Source: Symbiodinium natans (taxonomy: Eukaryota; Sar; Dinophyceae; Suessiales; Symbiodiniaceae). Taken from it: a DNA stretch of 64,000 nucleotides. Shown here piece by piece: positions 41,869 through 52,947 of the stretch (the stretch's first letter is position 1; each line of letters opens with the position of its first letter). The stretch spans positions 454,902 to 518,901 of the forward strand of contig CAJNDS010002175.1 of the NCBI GenBank assembly GCA_905221605.1, read 5' to 3'. Under the pieces are notes generated by a model that was given only the letters and a program-made list of their open reading frames with translations, was not told where the DNA came from and ran no database searches. A program made the translations under genes and the position numbers.

Positions 41869-42578
41869 CTGGTTTAGGGTTTAGGGTTTAGGGGCTTTGG
41901 TGGCTTAGGATTTAGGGCTTCGGGTTTAGAAGGTTAGGGTTCAGGGTTCGGGCTTAGGGTTTAGAAGTTTAAGGTTTAGGATTTGAGTTTTAGATTTAGG
42001 GGGTTTGGGAGGGGTTTGGGAGGGGTTTGGGGGCTTAGGGGTTTCGGGGGTTTAGAGGGTTGTTAAGAAAGGTTTGGGGTTTTAGGCGTGTGGGGGTCTG
42101 TGTCTCTACAGCATCCGGGTGCGCGCAACCTTAAACCCCAAGCCCTAAACCCTAAACCCTGAACCATCAACCAGGAACTCAGTGCCTCATGGGCCTAATC
42201 AACCCGGCTGCCTGACAAATCTCCCCAACAAGCCCCCTGAAACTTAGCTTGGCGTCTGAGGGTTTACAGGATACTGTAGGGGCCTAAAAAATGAGAAAAT
42301 GTTTGTTTTTTTGTGTTTTGTTGTTTTTTTGGGCTATCATGGTATATTTATAAAGGGACCATAAAGGCAGACCATTAGAAATTATGCTTTGCTCATGGGT
42401 TCAAGGTCTATAGATAAAGGGAACCCTCAACTCAACTGGGTTGTCCTAACTACAAGCTTGTTTCGAACCTACTTACTAAGTTCCCCGAATCTTTAAATGG
42501 GAGTTAGGATTTCGGGTTTTGAACATTGAAGTGGGAAATTCCAAACCCCTAAGCCCTAGCCCTAAACCACCAAGGCAC

Positions 42579-42649
42579 CTCTGTGACGTAGCAGGCGCAG
42601 AAGGTGCACAAAAGCTTCATGAGCGCGTGGAAGATGAGATCCACAACCC
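42579..42649 (-). CDS. Candidate N-terminal membrane-segment exon
   Basis: Acceptor ACTCACATCAAG and donor GAG|GTGCCT enclose two bases plus 23 codons, VVDLIFHALMKLLCTFCACY and then VTE, a plausible transmembrane helix. LPCAT/LPEAT proteins have such a helix upstream of the HxxxxD block. The donor GTGCCT is shared with the YPEG exon. Third positions are strongly G/C. A further upstream hydrophobic island with a GTAAGC donor lies near 42778-42830. Confidence 0.5.
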
Positions 42650-42659
42650 CTTGATGTGA

Positions 42660-42757
42660 GTTTAGGGTTTAGGGTTTAGGGTTTAGGGTTTAGGGTTTAG
42701 GGTTTAGGGTTTAGGGTTTAGGGTTTAGGGTTTAGGGTTTAGGGTTTAGGGTTTAGG
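42660..42757 (+). repeat. TTTAGGG array
   Basis: About 14 perfect units, upstream (gene sense) of the membrane-segment exon. Confidence 0.95.
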
Positions 42758-42889
42758 GCTTGGGGTTTACAAGAAGCTTACCAAAGGCATGGGCAAGTGC
42801 AGAGATGCCAAACAAGCCAACACATGCAACAAGCGCCTACATCGACATACTCCCCCTACTATTTTTATACCCTCCCCCCATTACTCTAC

Positions 42890-42997
42890 CTTTGGAGTAG
42901 ACCCTGAAAAAAAAAGTATATACTTTCCAGGTATAAGTAGCCATAATAGGAACCCAGAACCAAAAAAAGTATTAAAGTACAGTACTCCAAAACCCAG
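42890..42997. mobile_element. MITE-like element, TTTGGAGTA family
   Basis: CTTTGGAGTAGACCC pairs with AGTACTCCAAAACCCAG. The core AGGAACCCAGAACCAAAAAA and AAAGTACAGTAC also occurs at 55088-55205 and, truncated, at 55265-55325. Confidence 0.7.
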
Positions 42998-43056
42998 TTA
43001 CTCTAATCCGCCGACCCGAGCTTTGAGCGGGGGAGGCGCTAGTGAAGACCCATAGT

Positions 43057-43900
43057 CTTGCCCCCCCCCGCCCCCCCCGCCCCCCCCGCCCCCCCCGCCT
43101 CGCCCCGCTCCCCTCGCCCTTCCCACCCCACTCCTGCCCACCCCTCCCGCTGCCTTGCTGTTAGAATGGAGTGTTTTCAAGGGCTCCAGTGCATGCCCGA
43201 ACCCTCACTTTGCTGCCCCCAGACCCGCCCCCACCCCCGCCCCCCCCGCCCCCCCGCTGCCCCCGCTCCCCCCGCCCTTCCCACCCCCGCCGACCCCCTC
43301 CGCTGCCTTGCTGTCAAACTGGCGTGTTTTAAGGGCTCCAGTGCATGCCCCACTCCTGCCCACCCCTCTCGCTGCCTTGCTGTTAGAATGGAGTGTTTTA
43401 AGGGCTCCAGTGCATGCCCGAGCCCTCCCTTCGCTGCCCCCGCCCCCCCCGCCCCCCCCGCTCCCCCCCCCGACCCCCTCCGCTGCCTTGCTGTCAGACT
43501 GGCGTGTTTTAAGGGGTTTAGTGCCCCACTCCTGCCCACCCTTTCCGCTGCCTTGCTGTTAGAATGGAGTGTTTTTAAGGGCTCCAGTGCATGCCCGAGC
43601 CCTCCCTTCGCTGCCCCCGCCCCCCCCGCCCCTCCGCTCCCCCCGCTCCCCCGGCCCTTCCCACCCCTGCTGTTAGAATGGAGTGTTTTCAAGGGCTCCA
43701 GTGCATGCCCGAACCCTCCCTTCGCTGCCCCCGCCCCCCCCGCCCCACCCGCTTGCCTTGCTGTCAGACTGGCGTGTTTTAAGGGGTTTAGTGCATGCCC
43801 CACTCCTGCCCACCCCTCCCGCTGCCTTGCTGTTAGAATGGAGTGTTTTTAAGGGCTCCAGTGCATGCCCGAGCCCTCCCTTCGCTGCCCCGCCCCCCCC
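43057..43900 (+). repeat. GC-rich minisatellite with two alternating unit types
   Basis: The core TTGCTGTTAGAATGGAGTG (type A, about 43156, 43378, 43550, 43670, 43826) alternates with CTTGCTGTCAGACTGGCGTG (type B, about 43305, 43484, 43756). Each is followed by TTTTAAGGGCTCCAGTGCATG or AAGGGGTTTAGTGC and a C-rich spacer of variable length. Reading frames of 60-264 codons cross it on both strands because stops are rare, and they change frame at every spacer, so I do not treat them as genes. It runs into the assembly gap. Confidence 0.9.
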
Positions 43901-44000
43901 NNNNNNNNNNNNNNNNNNNNNNNNNNNNNNNNNNNNNNNNNNNNNNNNNNNNNNNNNNNNNNNNNNNNNNNNNNNNNNNNNNNNNNNNNNNNNNNNNNNN
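43901..44000. other. Assembly gap (100 N)
   Basis: Exactly 100 undetermined bases between the GC-rich minisatellite and a GT run, so the true distance is unknown. Neighbouring repeats make collapse likely. Confidence 0.98.
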
Positions 44001-44001
44001 G

Positions 44002-44079
<78 letters not shown>
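44001..44079 (+). repeat. GT microsatellite
   Basis: About 38 GT units directly after the gap. Confidence 0.95.
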
Positions 44080-44082
<3 letters not shown>

Positions 44083-44089
44083 GTTTTAA

Positions 44090-46215
44090 AGGTGCTCTTG
44101 TGTTGTCCTTGTTCAGACGCACTGCTCTTTGCCTCCTTCTGCGTTTGTGTTGCTTTTGATCCAGCATTTGCCTCTCTTTTTGAGGTGTTCCTATGCCTGG
44201 GCAGAAGGTAAAACTTCGTCCGCTACCTTGGTTTTATTTCCGTTTTCATTGTTCTTTGCGTTTCTCTGGGTTTTGATCAAGCATTTGCCTGTGTTTTTGA
44301 GGTGTTCTTCTTTTGTCCTGTGCCTGGGTGGAGATAGAGGTCCGTCACCTTGTTGCTTTTATTTCCGTTTGCATTGCTGTTTGCAAGCTTGTTCGTGTTT
44401 CTTGGCAGAGCATTTGCCTATGTTTTTGGGCTGTTCTCCTTTTGTTATGCCTGGGTAGGAGAGAAACTCCATGACCTATTTTGCTGGTATTTCTGATTTC
44501 ATTGTTCTTTGCCTGCTTCTGCGTTTGTGTTGACATTTGTTCCAGCATTTGCCTCTCTTTTTGAGGTGTTCCTCTTTTCTCCTATGCCTGGGCAGGACAT
44601 ATGCCTGGGCAGGAGGTAAACCTCCGTCCGCTACTTTGGTTTTATGTCCGTTTTCATTGTTCTTTGCGTCCTTTGTCGTTTCTCTGGGTTTTGATCAAGC
44701 ATTTGCCCGTGTTTTTGAGGTGTTCTTCTTTTGTCCTATGCCTGGGTGGGAGATAGAACTCCGTCACCTACATTGCTTTTATTTCCGTTTGCATTGCTGT
44801 TTGCATGCTTGTTCGTGTTTTTTGGCATAGCATTTGCCTATGTTTTTAGGCTGTTCTCCTTTTAATTTGTTCTGCCTGAGTAGGAGAGAAACTCCGTGAC
44901 CTATTTTGCTTGTATTTCTTTCTGATTTCATTGCTCTTTGCCTCCTTCTGCGTTTGTGTTGCTTTTGATCCAGCATTTGCCTCTCTTTTTGAGGTGTTCC
45001 TCTTTTCTCCTATGCCTGGGCAGGAGGTAAAACTCCGTCCGCTACCTTGGTTTTATTTCCGTTTTCATTCTTTGCGTCCTTTGTCGTTTCTCTGGGTTTT
45101 GATCAAGCGTTTGCCTGTGTTTTTGAGGTGTTCTTCTTTTGTCCTATGCCTGGGCGGGAGATAGAACTCCGTCACCTACATTGCTTTTATTTCCGTTTGC
45201 ATTGCTGTTTGCATGCTTGTTCGTGATTTTTGGCATAGCATTTGCCTGTGTTTTTGGGCTGTTCTCCTTGTCATTTGTTCTGCCTGAGTAGGAGAGAAAC
45301 TCCGTGACCTATTTTGCTTGTATTTCTGATTTCATTGCTCTTTGCCTCCTTCTGCGTTTGTGTTGCTTTTGATCCAGCCTTTGCCTCTCTTTTTGAGGTG
45401 TTCCTCTTTTCTCCTATGCCTGGGCAGGAGGTAAAACCCCGTCCGCTACCTTGGTTTTATTTCCGTTTTCATTGTTCTTTGCGTCCTTTGTCGTTTCTCT
45501 GGGTTTTGATCAAGCATTTGCCTGTGTTTTTGAGGTGTTCTTCTTTTGTCCTATGCCTGGGCGGGAGATAGAACTCCGTCACCTACATTGCTTGTATTTC
45601 CGTTTGCATTGCTGTTTGCATGCTTGTTCGTGATTTTTGGCATAGCATTTGCCTGTGTTTTTGAGCTGTTCTCCTTGTCATTAGTTTGTTCTGCCTGAGT
45701 AGGAGAGAAACTCCGTGACCTATTTTGCTTGTATTTCTGATTTCATTGCTCTTTGCCTCCTTCTGCGTTTGTGTTGCTTTTGATCCAGCATTTGCCTCTC
45801 TTTTTGAGGCGTTCCTCTTTTCTCCTATGCCTGGGCAGGAGGTAAAACTCCGTCCGCTACCTTGGATTTATTTCCGTTTTCATTCTTTGCGTCCTTTGTC
45901 GTTTCTCTGGGTTTTGATCAAGCATTTGCCTGTGTTTTTGAGGTGTTCTTCTTTTGTCCTATGCCTGGGTGGGAGAAAGAACTCCGTCACCTACGTTGCT
46001 TTTATTTCCGTTTGCATTGCTGTTTGCATGCTTGTTCGTGTTTTTTGGCATAGCATTTGCCTATGTTTTTGAGCTGTTCTCCTTTTAATTTGTTCTGCCT
46101 GAGTAGGAGAGAAACTCCGTGACCTATTTTGCTTGTATTTCTGATTTCATTGTTCTTTGCGTGCTTCTTCGTTTCTGTTGTCTTTGCTCCATCGTTTGCC
46201 TATGTTTCTGAGGTG
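44090..46215 (+). repeat. Higher-order satellite: ~135 bp monomers in ~405 bp trimers
   Basis: The anchor CTTTGCCTCCTTCTGCGTTTG (or a near match) recurs at about 44128, 44508, 44937, 45341, 45752 and 46155, a period near 405 bases. Each period holds three diverged monomers of about 135 bases that share CATTG.T(C/G)TTTGC, GCATTTGCCT.T.TTTTTGAGGT and CTCCGT..CCTA. The A, B and C monomers are more similar between periods than within one, which defines a higher-order repeat. It ends with a degenerate monomer near 46,215. Frames across it are repetitive and shift, and I do not call genes. Confidence 0.9.
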
Positions 46216-46800
46216 TTCGTCATGTAGGGCGTGTGACCCCAACCAACCCGCTTCGTGAACCTCGCGCGCCGTTTGAAGCCTCGCTTCCAAACGCTCTTCT
46301 GACCGACCCCTGGCTCGCAATCCAAACTTTGCCGTTGTGCTGCTCGCAAGGCTAAATGCCCTGGATTAGCCGAAGGATTTGAGCCATGGGGGCCCTTCTA
46401 AGGGAGCATAGGGCACCGGGATTCGGTGGAATTTGGAATCTGCCCACTTTGACGCTTAGAACAAAGCAAAAAAGGCCCGACTCAACAGGACGTATAGAAC
46501 AACGCAAAACGCAAGTTTTAAAACTTCCTCCTCCGCCGGTCTTTGGGTCGGTCGCCCGCTTCTCCCACCCTCCGCCGGTCCTTGGGTCGGTCGCCCTGTT
46601 TTTGCAGGATCCGCGTTGGTTCTCGGGGTGCCGGTTGCCCCGGGGGGTCCTTGGGTCCCCCTCCCGTGGGCCTTTATGCAAGCACATGGGGACAGATTCT
46701 AAATTCATCTAGGTTTTTCTAGTTGGGGGGGCTGCCCTGCTTGGTCCCTTCCTGGGACCCTGCAGGGGCCCCACAAAACTGATACGGAGTTACAGGTAAA
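46216..46800. other. Unique segment with an internal duplication, no assignable gene
   Basis: Free of telomere heptamers. CCTCCGCCGGTCTTTGGGTC (about 46528) is repeated as CCTCCGCCGGTCCTTGGGTC (about 46566), 38 bases apart. Both strands are open for about 110 codons (minus 46352-46708, plus 46386-46712), so neither can be preferred. A TTTTTGCAG acceptor-like site lies at about 46599-46607. Confidence 0.45.
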
Positions 46801-46889
46801 CTTAACAAATTTGTATTTTTCTTTCCTCGCTCACTTGCCCGCAGCCGCCTCAAGGGTCAGGAATCCTATCAGAGTGCCCAGCCTAGGTA

Positions 46890-47100
46890 TGCACAGTAGG
46901 ACACTCTGAGGCTGTACAGTCTGTACATGAACGAAGCCATGCCGCCAAACACCCACACCACCCGAACCCCACATCACCCCAACCACCCACATGACCCGAA
47001 CCACCAAGACCGCCCCAAGCCACCCGCCCCCTGAGCCACCCACGCTGACGAGCCGCCATCCGCACCGCCCGCCACCAGTGTGAAGGCCCCCCCCTCTCCC
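46890..47100. repeat. CCACC-rich low-complexity segment
   Basis: CCACC/CACCC words repeat irregularly, giving a Gly/Val/Trp minus-strand frame. No gene recognised from here to about 47,370. Confidence 0.7.
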
Positions 47101-48409
47101 AAAAGGCTGCGAACTAGCCCTAAACCCTAAACCCTCATAGCGTCATCCCTGCAAAGGGCGCCCAAATCCTCCAACTACCCCAAGCTGCCCAAGCCGAAGC
47201 CACCCAAGAAACTCCCTAAGCCCTGAGGCACCCTAAAATGGCGGGGGGTGGGGTCGGCGGCACTGGCGGTAGCCATTAAATATTTCTACAATAGGGGCAT
47301 GTAATACTAGAGGGTAGGGGGAAGGGGGTTAATATTAGGGGGAGGGGATGCCACGCACACAAACGCATATGCCTGGATGGGCGAGGTTGCAAGATCTTCG
47401 GGCGTGGGGTGTTTGTGGCTTTGGGGTTGTACAGGCTCTGGGGGAACCCAAAGTTTAACTCAACTGTTCCTAGAAAAGTCCGAGCACTGTGAAGTGGATG
47501 AACCTAAGTCACTGGCAGCACATGTACCGCCTGGCTCCATAAATTCTGCTAAGAAAAGAATGAAACTTAAACCCTATGCCCTATACCAAAACCCAAGACC
47601 CCAAACCAAAACCCAAAAACCTGAAACCTTACAGCCCACAAGCATCCGTTCCGGTGTTTTTGCGGCAGTGGCACGGTGGCCCATAGACTTTGGAGACAGG
47701 CAAAGGCCTATTCCTCAGGCGTGCTTAGGAGGGAGGTTTAGGATTTAGGGTTTAGGTAGCTTGGGGTTTGGGGTTTAGGGTTTCGGGTTTCGGGTTCGGG
47801 TTCACTACGGATCCCAAATTCCCAAGCAAGAAGTATGTAGTGGGTTTTGGGAAATTGTAAACCCAAAGCCTAGTTCATCCTCAGCCCTAAACTGAACAAT
47901 AGGGTTCAGGGTTTGGGGCCTGTAGGGTTTAGGGTTTATTCCTTTAGGGTTCGGGTTCAGGGTTTAGGGTGTTTAGGAAACCCAAGGGCCCGTATTTCAC
48001 AACCCTCCAGAAATCGTCAGGGGCCACATTGAAGGGGCCTTGTCACTACCAGATAAACCCTACTTATATACCCTAAGCCCAAGCCCAAAACCCTAAGCGC
48101 AAAACCCTACATAACCCAAATGCCCTAAACCCCGAGCCCTAAACCCTAAATACCCTAAATGCCCTCAATACCGTGACTACTTGTCCTTCGTTCGTGTGCG
48201 TTGGGCCGGTCTCAAAATACCCAAAATACCCTAAATGCCCTTAATGTCGGACATGCCCTAAACCCAAACCCTAAATACCCGAAAGCCTAAACCCTAAGCC
48301 CTAAGCCCTAAGCCCGAAATACCCTATACCCTAAACCCCCAAACCCTGATAAATGCCCTAAACCCGTAATCCTAAATACCCTAAACACCCGAAATTTCAC
48401 CAAAACCCT

Positions 48410-48500
48410 ACATACCCTAAATACACTCGATACCCCAAATACCCCAAATACCCCAAATACCCTAAATACCCTAAATACCCTGAATACCCTAAATACCCTA
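48410..48500 (-). repeat. 9-bp variant array CCCTAAATA
   Basis: Units such as ACCCTAAAT and ACCCCAAAT repeat about nine times, a nonamer expansion of CCCTAAA comparable to the CCATCTAAA block at 12.1 kb. It explains the FRVFRVF minus-strand frame. Confidence 0.85.
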
Positions 48501-49736
48501 AACCCCGAAGCCCTACGGCCCGAGGGGCGGAGCACAAGGGCATTGAGGGCGAAGGCGATGATGAAGGCTATGAGGCGAAACGGAAGCAAGCCTGGATGTT
48601 GAGGGTTTAGGGTTTAGGGTTTGGGGTTTGGGGTCTGGGGTAAGGGGGTTTGGGGTCTGGGGTTTGGGGCTTAGGGCTTAAGGCAAGCAAACCTGGACCC
48701 TTAGTAGGGCTGTTTAGGGTACAGTAGGGTTTATGTAGGGTTGAGGTTTATAGGGTCAGGGATATGGGATAGGGTTCAGGATGGGGTGTGAAGTTAATTA
48801 GGGTTTCATATGACCTGCGATAGTTCTTGATGCTCTTGCAAAGAAGGGAAGCTATCTTATATACAGGGGAGGGATGCACTGCCCCTGCAGGACCAGCAAG
48901 CGACACTACAGCTGGTAAGCCCTGAGTTCTGAACGCGCATTCTGCCTCAAACACGGGGATCCCAAGCATGGGCCCTTAATTTGGGCCTCTTTTTTTCCAA
49001 CCCTGATTCTTACTAGATTTTTGGTAAAGGGTCCATACTTCGGATCCCAATAAACAAGGGACCACACTAAGGGCACATGGTTCCAATCGTAGATAAAAGC
49101 AAGGGTATCTACGGCAATCTGGGTCTGCCTTGGCTCTCTGTCGTTTTCGCCACCGTGCCTTCTACCCTACGCCCTCAAAAGCCCCCAACAGCATTGGTTC
49201 ATGCAGTTCGGGTTTTCGGGTAAAGCCATGAAGCCCTAACACGCAAAAACAAAAGAATCGAGCCCAACAAAAACCCTGAACCACTGAAACGCTGAAACCA
49301 TCACCGCCCTCTGGACCGAAGGCTAACCTGGGAATCAAAAGGGCGCACTTTTAGGTTTAAAGGGGCTCATAAGGGAACCTAAGCCCTAAGAAAAGGGAAT
49401 TGGGGTCTACACTGGGTCCTAGAATCCTAGAACCATGTATGAAGTCGGAGCGTTCACCTATTACTATACTAGTATCACCAAGAAGACACCCGCCATACAC
49501 ACTCAACCCACGAAGAAGGATGTATACGCCTGCCTGTATAAACTCTACTTCGTATGGAGGCTCGTCCTACAACTGTGCTTGTTACAGGGTCTTGTTTCGT
49601 CATCTTTCTCTTACGACCCTAAACCCTAAACCCTAAACCCTAAACCCTAAACCCTAAACCCTACGGGTATGCCGCTTGTACTTGGGGGTACCGGGAAGGC
49701 CGCATACTGGAAAACAAACCATCTAGGCCCTGAGCC

Positions 49737-49875
49737 CTAAACCCTATAGACCCTAAACCCTAAACCCAAACCCTAAACCCTAAACCCTAAACCCTAAACC
49801 CTAAACCCTAAACCCTAAACCCTAAACCCTAAACCCTAAACCCCAAGCCGTAAACCCCAAGCCCTAAACCCCAAA
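49737..49875 (-). repeat. CCCTAAA array
   Basis: About 15 units with CCCCAAG and CCCTATAGA interruptions. A second array lies at 49616-49665. Confidence 0.9.
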
Positions 49876-50227
49876 CCACAGGACTACACCTCAGGGAAAT
49901 AGGCCGCGGTGCCTGTCAGCAAGGCAAAAGCCAACCTAAGACGTCCGGGCAAGGCAATGGGGTTTAACAATTTAGGGTTGAGGATTTAGGGTTTAGGGTT
50001 CTGAGAGTTTTTGAGGTTTAGGGCTTAAAGCGCTGAGTCTGTGGGGCTTTTGTGGGGCCTTTAGGGCTTTTGTCGGATCTTCGGGGATATGTTTTTTTAA
50101 GTTTTAGGGTTTAGGGTTCGGGTTTAAGGTTTAGGGCTTGGAGTTCTAGTGACCATCTCAATTCTAAGCCCAAAAAAGCCCGAAACATCTTGAGGGTTCA
50201 GGATCTGGGGCCTCATATGAGGTTTCT

Positions 50228-50503
50228 TGGGTTTAGGGTTTAGGGTTTAGGGTTAGGGTTTTAGGGTTTAGGGTTTAGGGTTGAGGGTTTAGGGTTTAGG
50301 GTTTAGGGTTTAGGGTTTAGGGTTTAGGGTTTAGGGTTTAGGGTTTAGGGTTTAGGGTTTAGGGTTCAGGGTTTAGGGTTTAGGGTTGGGTTTGGGGTTT
50401 AGGGTTTAGGGTTTAGGGTTTAGGGTTTAGGGTTTAGGGTTTAGGATTTAGGATTTAGGGTTTAGGGTTTAGGGTTTAGGGTTTAGGGTTTAGGGTTTAG
50501 GGT
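50228..50503 (+). repeat. Longest TTTAGGG array in the window
   Basis: About 38 units over 275 bases, mostly perfect, with TTTAGGA, TTCAGGG and TTGAGGG variants in the middle. Unique sequence lies on both sides. Confidence 0.95.
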
Positions 50504-51183
50504 TTTCCTACTACCTACAAACGGCACTTGTTACTCCTTCTTTTGACCCAAGAAAGTTTCCCTACATCTTAGGGTGGTCGCAGGGTCCTTTAATTTGGGT
50601 TGAGAAAACCGCCTGTATACCCTATAACATACAAGACACATACTTCAGGACTCGCTAAAGAAAGAACGTAACCACATGAGGGGACTATGTAACTTCCAGA
50701 CCACAGAACACCTGCCCCCAACCTTCCCCCAAGACCGTAGACAGATTACGAGGCGTAGCTTCGCATAGGGTTTAGGGTCCAGGGTTCGGGCACTACCCAA
50801 CCCGAATTCAAACACTAAAACCGCAACCCGAAACCTAAACCCCGAACGCCAAACCCTAAACCCTGAACCTTGGCCCAAGAAGCTTTACAATGGCTACCAA
50901 AGGCCAGCCAGGGGTGTCGTAGTCGTAGCACTCGTAGCCTTCGCCCACAAATGCCTCTCTTCGTTGTTCGTTTCTTGGGGTTTGTAAGGCGGGTTTAGGG
51001 TTTTAGGGTTGAAGGTTCAAGGGTTTGGGGTGTTTTTAGGGTTCAGGGTGTGGGGTTTTGTGGGCGGGCTAGGGTTCAGGGTTTCGGGGATGTGTTTTTC
51101 ACGGAGTTTCATGGGCCAAGCTCGTGAAATCCATATCCCTTGCAGTACAAGGCGGGTACACGGGAGCTAAACGCAACAACCAG

Positions 51184-51268
51184 GACGGGCTATCAGGCCC
51201 TATACTCCCTATAATTCAACCCGATAAAGGGCCTTTTTGCAGGGTTATGGGGGAGAATAGCCCGTCAT
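51184..51268. repeat. Inverted-repeat element
   Basis: GACGGGCTATCAGGCCCTAT pairs with TTATGGGGGAGAATAGCCCGTC. Confidence 0.65.
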
Positions 51269-51866
51269 GGAAGGTATGACAGGTATGTGCGGCTGCATCC
51301 CGTAGCTGCAAAACGTATCTTCACCCAACCCTGAAGTCCATGCCCTAAAGCCCTAAGCCCCAAAGCCTAAACGCCAAGCCCCAAACCCGAGACAAGATTT
51401 AGGAATTAGGGTTTAGGGTTTAGGGTTTAGGGTTTAGGGTTTAGGGCCCTCAAGCCTAGACCCTATTGCTTCCGTGGGAGTCAAAACGCAGATGCAGCTG
51501 TCACAGCAGAAGAGGGTTTAGGGGATGAACTAGGCGGCTTAGGGTTTAGGGTTGAGGGTTTAGGGGTTCAGGCTACCTCAGCTGCAGTAAACCCTAAACC
51601 CTAAACCCTAAACCCTAAACCCTAACCCCTAAACCGCAAGGCCCTCCCGCCTTCTCTCCTCCCTCGCTCTTCCTCTTGTTCTTCAGCCTTGTGGAGCGAT
51701 CTGGAGGTTTGCGAAAATAAGGGACCCCTGAGGTCTAGGGTTTAGGGTTTAGGGATTTAGTAAGATCCCTTATAACAAGGACCCAAGAAGGTACCCCAAA
51801 TATCGTAAACCCCCATCTGCCAGGGTTTGGAGGCCCAGAGTTGGGATTTTCGGGTTTAAGGGTTAC

Positions 51867-51989
51867 AAGTTGAGATGTTCAGGGTTTAGGGTTTAGGGTT
51901 TAGGGTTTAGGGTTAGGGACTACAGTACCCCCCCCCCCCATTAGAATCACGATTAAGGACTGTAAGTATAAGGGGGAGCATCCCAAGTT
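51867..51989. mobile_element. MITE-like element with a TTTAGGG tract replacing its left half
   Basis: AAGTTGAGATGTTC at the left and GGGGGAGCATCCCAAGTT at the right are the GGGATGTTC arms. Between them, on the left side, the interior is about five TTTAGGG units, and only the right half of the usual core (ATTAGAATCACGATTAAGGA) is kept. Confidence 0.7.
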
Positions 51990-52184
51990 AGCAGGGTTCA
52001 GGGTGTAGGAGTTTAAGGGTTAAGGGCTTTGTCAGGGTTTTGTTGTGTTTCCTAGGCCGTAAAGACCTTAAACCCTCCGATGCAAGGTGGGGGAGCAGGT
52101 CTCCTTAAGTCCTTAAGCTGTGACTTCTCGGGCATGCGAAGTGCTTAGGCCCCGCAGCAGCGCTAGGGGTTTAGGGCCCTAAAC

Positions 52185-52295
52185 CCTAAACCCTAAACCC
52201 TAAACCCTAAACCCTAAACCCTAAACCCTAAACCCTGAACCCTGAACCCTGAACCCTGAACCCTGAACCCTGAACCCTGAACCCTGAACCCTAAG
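52185..52295 (-). repeat. CCCTAAA then CCCTGAA array
   Basis: About seven CCCTAAA units followed by eight CCCTGAA units, another block-amplified variant. Confidence 0.95.
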
Positions 52296-52399
52296 CACAC
52301 CCTGCTCTTACCCAAACGAAAGTCACAGACTGAAGTCGGCTCTAAACCGAACGAAAAGTAGAGATCCAAGTCGTACCATTCACATGCATCACGGTGAAA

Positions 52400-52590
52400 A
52401 CGGCGGCTTCGTGTATATGTATATCTATATGCATATGTATATGTATATGTAAATGTATATGTATATGTATGTGTATACGTATTATCTATACATATGTATG
52501 CAAGTGTATGTATATGAATGTGTACATATGTATGCACATGCGTAGACATATATATATATATATATATATATCTGTATATATACACACTAA
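52400..52590. repeat. TATG/TATA microsatellite
   Basis: ATATGTATATGTATATG-type repeats. The Ile/Tyr/Cys/His frames on both strands come from this. Confidence 0.9.
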
Positions 52591-52597
52591 TGTCGTA

Positions 52598-52947
52598 TCC
52601 TGATTAGTGTGGACCCCTCCAATAATGAAAAGTTTTCAAAAAACTGATTCAGGGGACAAAAATTTAAAATTTGGCTGCCCCCTACAATAATGAAAAGTTT
52701 TTTCGGGCATGGGTTTCGGAACAGAGAAAAAAAGAGAACAAGATGAGGAAAGAAAAGAGCAAAATTACCTAAGAGGAGAGGGAGAGGAACAGGAGAGGGA
52801 AGAGGAGCGAAGAGGAAATGAAGAGGAGCCGGTGGGGGGGGGGGGCCCGGAGCCGAAAATTAGTTTGGGGGCGGGGTCCGTTTTTTGTGACACTATTGCG
52901 GGGGTGGATTTAGTTTGGGGGGGGGGGGCCCCCCACACTAATCAGGA
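52598..52947. mobile_element. 350-bp element with perfect 15-bp terminal inverted repeats
   Basis: TCCTGATTAGTGTGG at the left is repeated inverted as CCACACTAATCAGGA at the right. Inside, CAATAATGAAAAGTTTT occurs twice, 71 bases apart, and AGTTTGGGGGCGGGG and TTAGTTTGGGGGGGG repeat near the right end. The Glu/Arg-rich frame inside is low complexity. I see no clear target-site duplication. No telomere heptamer within. Confidence 0.8.

Noticed and set aside
43058-43852. 264-codon proline/alanine-rich frame and its antisense partner
   Set aside because: It is a GC-rich minisatellite lacking stop codons. Unit and spacer lengths vary and shift the frame.
44129-46072. Repeated 60-115 codon frames with CVCVAFDPAFASLFEVF-like peptides
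   Set aside because: They come from the higher-order satellite. Frame and length change with each unit, and no start or splice context is conserved.
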